Source: Auxenochlorella pyrenoidosa (taxonomy: Eukaryota; Chlorophyta; Trebouxiophyceae; Chlorellales; Chlorellaceae). From it: a DNA stretch of 14,026 nucleotides. The notes beneath the pieces are model-generated. The model saw only the letters and a list, made by a program, of their open reading frames with translations. It made no database searches and had not been told where the DNA came from. Numbering within the stretch: position 1 is the first letter of the stretch; each line of letters starts with the position of its first letter. Of this stretch, positions 1 through 7,687 are shown piece by piece. The stretch lies in contig KQ482021.1 of the NCBI GenBank assembly GCA_001430745.1, forward strand, positions 636,262 to 650,287, given 5' to 3'. A program made the translations under genes and the position numbers.

Positions 1-92
1 ACCCCACCACCACCACCACCACGCACACACACACATCAATGGTCAGTCACACACACACATACATGCACACACAACATCACCCACCCACCCAC
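1..92. repeat. ACC and CA microsatellites at left edge
   Basis: The first 92 bases are dominated by short simple repeats: an ACC-type run (about 5-22), several CA runs (about 25-75) and CCCA units (80-92). They lie in the ABCG intron that begins at 92 on the minus strand; the exon ends at 93. The last CCCA units overlap the donor (GTGGGTGGG on the minus strand). Confidence 0.85.
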
Positions 93-3000
93 CGTTGGGG
101 CCAAAGTAGGCCACCTGGCCGCGCAGCAGCAGCAGCATGCGGTCGAAGAGGTTGAAGCAGTAGGGGGTGGGGGAGTGGATGGTGGCGCACACGGTGATGC
201 CCATGCTGGCCAGGCTCTTCACCACCGTCATGACCTGCGTGCAAGAATGAAAATAATGGGGAAAAAATGAAATTGATGGTAAGTAATCGAATGCAAATCA
301 CCATCAAGGATGATGGAAGTGCAGTGCTCGTGGTGCGGCAGGGCCCGTCGGTTGCTGTGCCAGCGCTGCAGGCGGGAGTGCTCCAGGCACGGGCGTTGCA
401 GGTGCCAGGTGCAGCGCGCACCTCATTCGCGGTGTAAGAGTCCAGGCCGCTGGTGGGCTCGTCTGCAGGGCGGGCAGCGGGGTGCAGGGATGCTCACCCG
501 GCGGGGCGGCCACGCACGAGGGGCCACTGCAGGAGCCTACCAAGCGGCGCGCGTGCGCCGTGCCATGCTGTGGTGCATGCCTGTGGCACATTGCGTACCG
601 AAATGCTCCGCGAGTATGCGCTGCATGCACAGCACGGGAGCGCACCCGGGACAAGGGCGCGGTACATAGAGCGATGCTGCGCGCAAAAATGCTACACACA
701 ATAATGCTACTCATACATGCAGCGCGGGCGCACCCAGGAAGAGGACGCGGGGGTTGGTGACCAGGGCGATGCCGATGTTCACGCGCTTGGCCTGGCCGCC
801 CGAGATGCCCTTGCTCATGGAGCTGCGGGCCCGGGAGAGGGGGGGGGGGCTTTGCGTGTGGGAATGCCACAGCGCTACGTGTCAACCTCCAAAAACCTGC
901 TGCGCATTGGCCCCGCACACGTGGGAGGGCCTCGGCGGCGGCGCGCCACCCGCCAACAAGCACATTGCGGCGCCACCCCTTCCCTGGGCACGCCGCCTGC
1001 TCTACATGCCAGCTTCCTTCCGCCCTTAAAGACTTTTATAACAAGGATAAACCAAAAAATAAAAAAAAACTCCGGGCCCTACCTGCCGATGAGCACGTTG
1101 CGGCACGGCTCCAGGGCAAGCACCTCGAATAGTTCTGTACAACAGCTCCCCGGGGCCTGGTAAACCAGGAATCAAATCAACGAATTGGAGTACAATTTGA
1201 AACCCACCTGCCGATGAGCACGTTGCGGCACGGCTCCAAGGCGAGCACCTCTATCAGCTCGTCCACCGCCGCCTGCTTGTCGGCCCGGCTCTGGCTCACG
1301 GGGCGCTTGAGGTCGGCGGTGTACCTGAGGAGGAAGAAGTGGGGGGGGGGGGGGGGGGGGGGGGGCGCGCACGCACCATTAAGCAATTGGTGGACTTTTT
1401 CGACCACACTTCGTTGACTGCAGGGATTGGCGCGCGCGCAGGGAAATTTGGCGGCGCGTGCGAGGGCGCAGCAGTGGCGTCGCCTCTCGCCGATTGCTGC
1501 ATTGTTGTCGGTCAACCAGGCGAGCTGGCGCCATATTGTTTGTGGGGCCGTACGCCCGCGCGGCTGGGCGACCGGCAGCACCCCCTTGCGGTGCAGTACT
1601 GGCAGTACCGCCAGCGTCCCCATCTCACATGAGCATCTCCTCCACTGTCAGAGTGCCCAGCAGCGTGTCTGCACAAGCCGGGGTGGCGGGCAGCGGGGCT
1701 GTTCGGGGACAGGGGCGGGCAGAGGCAGCAGGCCGAGCGTGCGCCGGCAGGCAGGCAGCACGCCTCAGGCTGCTGCACCGGGCCGGCGCAGCGAAATCTG
1801 GGGCTGAGAAGGATCATCCAGGCAGATTGAACAGGACAAGGGGACCCACGCCCTGGAGCCCTGACCAAACCGACTTGGGAGCTGCCACACATACAGCGCC
1901 GCTGCACGTGGCGCGGCGCCCGCGACTGTCGCAAGGCAGCAACCATGGAGTGCGGGCAACAACAGCATCCCCGGAAGCGAAATCGAATCAAAATGGCAGC
2001 CACAGCATCCCCGGAAGCGAAATTAAATCGAAGTTCTCGGGCCCTCACCGAACTGCTCCACGTAGCCGGTGAAGCGGCGCAGGAAGTTGCGGGTGGGCTT
2101 GTTGCCGGCAAAGGCCACCTGGCCCTCCAGCTCCCCCACCGTCTTGCGCCCCGACAGCACGTCCAGCAGCGTCGACTTGCCCGAGCCAGAGGGGCTGCAT
2201 GGCGGGGGCCATGGCAGGGGCACCCAGTTGGCTTTCGCAGCGGCGCAGCAGCGGCACAGCAGCGGGAGTACCCAGGAGGGTGGCGCAGCGGCGGGCCGTG
2301 GCGGGAGCGTCGAGATGGGGGGCGCAGACAGCAAGGGCGCATGCAGGGCGGACGCGTGTGCCGGGGCAGCCCGGGCGGAGCAGGGCGGCTCGGCCCGGAG
2401 ACTGCTGCAAAGAGCGATGCGCTCTGCACCAGCTGGCACCTCGCTGCGGTGGCGCAGTCGCGGGAGCAGTGGCGTGGGCAACAGCAGGAGCAGCCGCAGG
2501 CAAGAAGAGTTGGGCTAGTAAGGGCGGCAGCCGCAGGCAAGAAGCGCAGGAATAATAAGGGCAGGACGACTCGCCCCATGAGCGCCGACATCTCGCCGGG
2601 CAGCAGGTAGCCGCCCACGTTCTGCAGCAGGCTGATCTTCTCCGCCTTGTTCATGTTGTTCCGGACGGTGTAGGTCACCGCCTGCAGGTAAGTCGGGCGG
2701 GGGAGTCGCAGGAGGCTCGGGTGGGGCCCAACGGCAGCCTGACGGGAGTGCAGGTGGTGGCGGGCAGCTCTCGCAGAGCCAGTGCCCAGGGCAGGCGCTA
2801 AGCTGCTCTCTTCTCGGTCGGTCGAACTCGCGCCAGCCCACACTTTAGGGCAGGCAGTCGTCAGCAGCGCAGCCGGGGCAGGAAAAGCAGCCTGGCAAGC
2901 GGCAAGCGGCCCAGGACTCGTGCTGATTACGTGAGGCGGCGGTGGCGGGAACCCCACAAGCGCTCGTCCCGTAAGCGCCGATGGCGCGCGCCCACCTTGA

Positions 3001-3139
3001 ACGTCACTGGCATGCCCGAAGACAGAAAAGCCTTAGAGAGGGCCGTCCCGCTGCCGAGCTTCGAAGACAGGGCCTTGCCCAGGGGCTCAAGGTAGCCTGC
3101 CGGCTCATTGGCCGGCTTGCCAGCCTCCAGATCGATCAT
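93..3139 (-). CDS. ABCG-type half-transporter, N-terminal part with complete nucleotide-binding domain (partial, continues past left edge)
   Basis: ATP-driven membrane exporter of the ABCG (white/brown) subfamily; substrate unknown. Exons: 3139-2996, 2681-2575, 2194-2049, 1668-1629, 1324-1208, 822-734, 462-422, 234-93. All phases agree, giving 275 residues plus one base. After a 48-residue N-terminus come Walker A GPSGSGKS (84-91), Q-loop Q131 in YVEQF, signature ISGGQAKR (191-198), Walker B VLFLDEPTSGLD (211-222) and H-loop H248 in ATIHSPTPYCF. The nucleotide-binding domain comes first, as is usual for ABCG; the transmembrane domain must lie left of the window. The start at 3139 is the ATG before IDLEAGKP; its frame stays open upstream to about 3457, so a longer N-terminus is possible. 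The Walker A glycine is split by an intron with a GC donor (2574-2573). The intron after exon 5 holds a copy of that exon's end. The family call is firm; the exact subgroup is not. Confidence 0.9.
1081..1138 (-). repeat. Diverged copy of ABCG exon 5 3' end plus donor, inside the next intron
   Basis: On the minus strand this segment repeats the end of exon 5 (1208-1263) and its 5' splice site. The first 33 bases (1081-1113) are identical to 1206-1238, and the next 25 match less well. In frame it reads ELFEVLALEPCRNVLIG against ELIEVLALEPCRNVLIG in the real exon, and four of the codon differences are silent. A donor (AG then GTAGGG) is kept. No strong in-phase acceptor precedes it: TTTACCAG gives the wrong phase, and GGGGAG gives the right phase but lacks a good pyrimidine tract. 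It could be a cassette exon or a fossil duplication. Confidence 0.8.
1341..1365. repeat. 25-base G homopolymer serving as a C tract at an acceptor
   Basis: An uninterrupted run of 25 G on the plus strand. On the minus strand it is a C run ending 15 bases before the AG of ABCG exon 5 (exon starts at 1324), so it forms most of that intron's polypyrimidine tract. Its length is likely to vary between isolates, and it is also prone to assembly error. Confidence 0.85.
1962..2029 (-). repeat. Two-copy 40-base tandem repeat in ABCG intron 3
   Basis: Copies at 1962-1989 and 2002-2029 share 26 of 28 bases, including the core CATCCCCGGAAGCGAAAT, with a 40-base offset. The array starts about 20 bases inside the intron from the exon 3 donor at 2048. 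No coding function is seen. Confidence 0.85.
2491..2544 (-). repeat. Two-copy 37-base tandem repeat near the GC donor of ABCG intron 2
   Basis: The 17-mer CAGCCGCAGGCAAGAAG occurs exactly at 2491-2507 and 2528-2544, a 37-base offset. TAAGGGC follows both copies at roughly similar positions. The array lies 30 bases inside the intron whose donor is the GC at 2574-2573. Confidence 0.8.
2573..2574 (-). other. GC 5' splice site, ABCG intron 2
   Basis: Exon 2 ends ATG GG and the intron begins GCGAGT. Joined to the acceptor at 2195-2196, the split codon GG/C restores the glycine of Walker A in MGPSGSGKS. No GT donor near here keeps that motif and the frame. Confidence 0.85.
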
Positions 3140-4078
3140 TGTGGGAGGCAAATTGCTGGGCACGGCTAGCAAGCGACTCTGCTGGAAGGCCTGTGGGCTG
3201 CGAGTTTGTGCGGCTGTCCAGGCAGACAGCCTCCTTTTGCTTGCACCAGCTGGAGGGAGCAAGGCCAGGCAAGCAGGAGGTAATGCGTATGTGGGAGGCA
3301 GTTCTAACTGGCCTCGCTGGCGCGTCGAAGCTGCGCAGGCAGCCAGGCTGAGGCGTTGGATGATGTCAAGGGGACGCAGCAGGGCAGGGGCCTTTGTCCA
3401 TGCAGCAAATGGGCCAGGCCTTATGAACGGTTGCTCACAAATGGCAAGGCAGAGCACCAGGTAACAATCTGGCGCCCTCCCTGCGCCCTCGCTGCTGGCG
3501 GCGCCGTCAAGTCAAGCCGCCGTGACAGGCAGATTACTATTTGAGAGCTGTTTGCGTGCTGCCGCAATGTGAACAAGGCTGGGTAGAGATGGGGGGTAAG
3601 AAAAGGGCAAAGGAATACGTGGCACATTTGTGGGCGCTATGAGTGCACCCGTTCAGCGGGGACATGGGGTAGAAGAGCGGGCACAGGCCCCGGAGTCGAG
3701 GTAGAAGCAAGGTAGCGTTGAAGCGGGACAGGCTAGTGTTGGCGCATGGGCGGGCAAGGACAGAATGTTAGGGCCTGCACAAAAGAGCGGAAGAAAAGTC
3801 GAAGCAAGGGGCTGCATGCAGCAGTCCCGTTAAGATGTACAGGGTGTGTGGGGGCGGCTCTCTGGCTGCCTCCTGCCCGGGGCAAGCATGCCACCAAGCT
3901 GGGCAGCACAAGGCAGCCGGGTCCTGTCAGAAAAGCACGTTTAAAAACAGTGAAAACAGCAAGCTGGAGCTTTACACAGTGCTTTGGCTGTGAGGGGCGC
4001 CCTGCCAAGGGCGGCCCCGCTGGGAGGGGCTGCTGTGGCGCGGTTGATATGCTCAGCCCGCTGGCCTTGCATGCTGCC
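3140..4078. promoter_or_regulatory. Intergenic: ABCG upstream region and 3' flank of the 7TM gene
   Basis: No gene is supported here. The right part (about 3970-4078) should be 3' UTR of the 7TM gene if its stop at 4079 is right. The left part should hold the ABCG promoter and 5' UTR. The ABCG frame stays open without a stop from 3139 to about 3457, so a longer first exon cannot be excluded. I see no clear TATA box. Confidence 0.5.
3972..3976 (-). terminator. Candidate TGTAA poly(A) signal for the 7TM gene
   Basis: TGTAA on the minus strand lies 103 bases beyond the proposed stop at 4079. TGTAA is the standard chlorophyte poly(A) signal, so its position supports the last-exon model modestly; a five-base match is weak on its own. 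Confidence 0.4.
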
Positions 4079-6857
4079 TCAGGGGAACAGCAGCTCCCTG
4101 CTAGCGGGGGCCCTTCCCGGAGAGGCTGGCGTGTAAACAAGCGCCTCCTGCGGGCGCGTGGGCGGCGTCTTCTCTTGCGCCTGCTGCGGCTGCTGCTGCA
4201 GGGGCGATGGCGGTTGCAGCACAACCGGCTGCAGCCTGCGCGGCGTCCACACCACTGCCGGCAGCGGCAGCTGCGCTGCTGCGGCCGCCCCACCCGCCGC
4301 GCCCCCCACTGCACACGGGCAGTCCCCCCCGGCAGCGGCGGCCGCAGCGGCAGCCCCGCGGCGGCCCCGCCCCCTGCTACAGACAGCGTCCGAGCCACCG
4401 CCGCTGCGTGCACCAAGGCCTCTGCGTCCGCCGACCGGCCGTGCGCCTTGATAAGGCTGCCGGTGCCGCCGCCGCTGTAGCCTCCCAGGGAGCTGGCTCC
4501 GCTGGAGCGGGAGTCAAAGGCCTCCCCTGCCGAGGCGGCGGCAAAGGCGTCTGCCCACAGCACCAGGCGCTGCATGGCGCGCAGGAGGGGCAGGGAGGGC
4601 CTTGCTTACTTTCACAGCTCTTTGCAGAGCGCGGTTTGGCGGGTCGCCGCTGTGCAAGGCCAGGCGTCCCAGCAGCCGTCTGCCCAGCGGGCACGCCTTT
4701 AAAGGGGCCCCACGGGGTGCAGAAGCTGCCTGCCCGCACAAGCGCAGCGGGAACCCTTCTCCTGCGGAGCCGCACCTTGTCCACGGCTCGCAGGTCCCTG
4801 ACCGGCCACACCACAACTGCAGCAGGGGCGCAGGGCTCCGGGGCGCCGCGGTCAGCAGAGGGAGGGTCGCAAGGCGATGGGGTGAGGAGCGGCACAAGGC
4901 AGGCACGCGTGTGCATGCTTGCACATCACGGCACTACCGCCGAGCCGCGCTGCAGCCCAGCGGGCTTTCAGCTCGGCCCAGGCGCCGGCAGGGCCCACCT
5001 TCCCACTCCACCAGCAGCGCGGTGAGCAGGCTGCAGCCCACTAGCACGAGCCAGCAGGCCTGGTTGGCCCAGGTGAAGGGGCCCCAGGCCACGCTGACGC
5101 CCACCGCAGCCGCTCCTGCGAGGCGGCAGCGCAGGGCACCAGAGTGAGGGACATGCGGATGCTTGAAAGGGGCAAAGCCAGGAGGCAGCTGGATAGGCTG
5201 GTGGCGAGGGCAACAGCTGCGCCTGCAAGCAACGCGCAGGTGGATAGCACTGGACCCCCCCCCCCCCCCCCCCAAACCTACCCGCCCAACTTACCCCCAA
5301 CCACCAACACAACAGCCCTCTGACTGACCTAGCACCGTAAGCAGCGAGTAGGCCGCCTGGAAGGCGCGCATGCGCCGCCTGAGCCGCTGGTTGAGCACCG
5401 CCGCGGCCAGGCGGCGGCACGTCACGCACAGCGCGGCCAGCAGCGCGGCGCAGAACAGCGCGTGCGCAATGGCAGCGGCGGCGGGGAACGTGCACGCCGC
5501 GCACTGCGCCAGCGCGGGGTCACCCTCTGTCCGGCTGCTGCTGCACTGCTGCGCGTCCCCCTGCCAGTAGCTGGCAAAGAAGACGCCCAGCAGGGAGCGC
5601 GGGTGCGCCTCCACTGGCTCGCCCTGCCACCAGGGTCGGGGGCGGCGTCATTGTCATTATAACTCACGTTGCGGCTGTGACGTCGGAGGCATGTATTGCC
5701 GACGCTTCAGCCAAACACGGGTTGCGGCAGAGAATCCAAACGGGCGTCACCCCCATCCCTACCTGCCACTGCACCGCCAGGCCCAGCCAGGCAATCACCG
5801 CCTGCGCAGCCGCCACGGGCAGCGTGCACAGCAGCGCCCGGCCCAGCAGCCGTGCGTTTGGGTGGCGCAGCGCCTCGGGGCGGTGCCGCCGGCTGCAGCA
5901 GTGAAGACCGTGAGGGCAGCTTGCATCAACAAGCGATGGACACTGGGATCCCTGGCAACGCCTGCACCGCACAGCCAGGCCTGCCAGACAGCTGGCCGCT
6001 GGATGCAGCGCTGCTCACCGCCTGCCTGCCAACACCCTGCCACCAAAGCCGCCACCGCCTGCCGCGGCAGCCCCAGCCCGGACGCCGCCCCCGCCGCCAG
6101 CGCCCACCTGAGCGCCGCAGTCAGCATGAGCAGCGTGGTGCAGGCGCAGAAGGGGTGCAGGAAGCCCAGGGAGGCTGTCAGGTAGATGCGACACATCCAG
6201 CCAGCGCCGGCCCAGGCAGCCGCCCCGGGCGGCAGCAGGAAGGAATTCGAGCCCCATAGGCTGCTGATGCGCAGCAGCAGCGACAGCTGCGGCAGCAGGG
6301 AGGGAGGCAAGGGGTGGGGGGGTTGCTGGCGGGGTGGGCGCAACGGTGGCAGCCGGGGGCAGGCACGTTCCCAGGGTTGTACGGGAGGATTTACCCGGCG
6401 GCAGCCCAGCGTGGGCCTTCTGCCACCCTCTGACAGCCAGGGCGTGGCTCAGCCTGCCCACGCACCGCCCAGGTTGCAGACAGCAGCGAGAGGGCTGCAC
6501 GGCCGTGCCAGAGCACATTGAAGTCCCGTGTGAGCGCTTGCTTGCCCGGGCTGCCGCCGCCTGCGCCACGGCCGCAGCACCGCCAGGGGACGGTGTACGC
6601 GCCGGCCAGCACCGCCAGGCTGGCGGTGAGCCCTGCAGGTCAGGTGGAGGGGACAGGCAGTGGTGCGGCAGCCAGCAGAAGTTGGCGTGTGCGTGCAGCT
6701 TGCCGCAGTGTGAGCGGCAGCAGGCGGGGAACCGCTCGGTCACCGCCCGTGGGTCAGGCCAGGAGCTGGCATCGCGCCGCTGCCCGTCCTGTTTACCTGA
6801 AGCCGCTATGACGGCATAGTCTGCCGGCTCAAAAGCCCCCAGGGAGGCTGCCGCCAT
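4079..6857 (-). CDS. Seven-transmembrane protein of unknown family
   Basis: I do not recognise the family. Phase-consistent exons: 6857-6797, 6632-6466, 6286-6108, 5892-5763, 5623-5329, 5115-4999, 4816-4776, 4569-4381 and a tentative last exon 4270-4079 ending in TGA; 456 residues. Hydrophobic spans lie near residues 14-35, 62-82, 108-134, 152-176, 226-248, 266-290 and 294-313. Loops 1-2, 3-4 and 5-6 are basic (for example RRLAAAVLNQRLRRRMR at 249-265) and the 4-5 loop carries a Cys cluster (206, 220, 223). By the positive-inside rule this predicts N-terminus out and C-terminus in, a receptor-like layout. The tail is Ser/Gly-rich, then Pro/Gln-rich. A plant CAND2-like or other 7TM orphan is possible, but I have no motif to prove it. 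The first seven exons are well supported; the last boundary is weak because exon 8 could also read on to a stop at 3733. Confidence 0.68.
5255..5273. repeat. 19-base C homopolymer in 7TM intron 5
   Basis: A run of 19 C on the plus strand, read as G on the minus (gene) strand. It lies inside the intron between exon 5 (ends 5329) and exon 6 (starts 5115), about 55 bases after the donor. It is preceded by other G-rich stretches on that strand. Confidence 0.85.
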
Positions 6858-7687
6858 ACGGCCAGCGCGCGCTCAACCTTGGCGCAACGGTCGCTGTGTA
6901 GACTGGCAGGCGCGCTCAGGCAGCCCGGGCTGCGCCTTGAGCTCTATTCCGGGATGTCAGACGAGTGTTGCAGTTATTCAGGCGCGCGGAAACCGCCGCC
7001 GAGCGGCCCTAGGCATCTGAGCCATCATCACGGTGGGTTTGCAGCCCAGAAAGAAGATCAGAAGGTGGGTGTGTGGCCGGAAGCGTTCTCCGGGACGGTT
7101 GGGTGCATAGGTGCCCCTATGCCCGCCTGGCGGTTGCATCTTGGAACCGCTTGCTGTTCAGTGAATCCCTGCATCCAGCTGCTGAGCCTGTGCTTGCTCA
7201 GGGTTGAGCTGTAAGGACGAGGAGCATGACCCAAGCAGACCCAAGCAGACTTGGCTCGGCACCCACAACCGATGACACACCCTTGATGGAGCACAGCTGT
7301 GCACGGGTTGGGTCGCCCGGATCTGCCGAGTCGACTGCTGGTGACTCATATTTGCAGTCATGCAGTTACAACCACATGGGCGCGGCAGCCGCTGCGGCGC
7401 CCCGAAAGCATCAGCCGAGTCGGCTCAGTACCCGCAAGGCGGAACGAAATGGGGAGGGGGGGCAGTGGAGATGGTTGGCAGCAGTGGAGGCGATTGGCAG
7501 CAGAGTGAAGCCGGGACAAAGAATTGGGGGGCCGAGTGGGGCAGGCAGGGGAGGCGGGTGCACGCTGCGATCCCGACGGACAGCAGCGGGGTGCATGCAG
7601 CACGCATAAGCTGCCTGGAGCTGCCTGAAGCTCGCCAGAAAGGAGCCCCAGATGGCAGGGAGGGAGCCCATCGGCTCGCCCCGCCCA
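6858..7687. promoter_or_regulatory. Intergenic: 7TM promoter region and 3' flank of the GDT1-like gene
   Basis: 830 bases with no supported gene. It should hold the GDT1-like 3' UTR on the right and the 7TM promoter on the left. It contains a short tandem repeat at 7229-7249 (two ACCCAAGCAG units) and an imperfect GGCAGCAGTGGAG-type repeat near 7460-7503. No TATA box or other site stands out. Confidence 0.5.
7366..7370 (-). terminator. Candidate TGTAA poly(A) signal for the GDT1-like gene
   Basis: TGTAA on the minus strand, 318 bases beyond the TGA at 7688. The position suits a chlorophyte 3' UTR, but five bases can occur by chance. Confidence 0.35.

Noticed and set aside
624..657. Possible copy of the ABCG exon 6 end and donor (parent around 716-746)
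   Set aside because: Only the core GGGTGCGC context and CATGCA flank match, with several gaps. Similarity is too weak to count alongside the four clear exon-end copies.
1512..2957. Minus-strand open frame of 481 codons in the ABCG gene
   Set aside because: It crosses exons 2, 3 and 4 with their introns and is in the wrong frame for Walker A. GC-rich introns simply lack stops; the spliced model explains the conserved motifs.
4101..4316. Alternative Ala-rich reading frame ending at 4101 as the 7TM C-terminus
   Set aside because: It reads as alanine and glycine runs typical of an off-frame translation. The neighbouring frame ending at 4079 is phase-compatible with exon 8 and looks more like protein.
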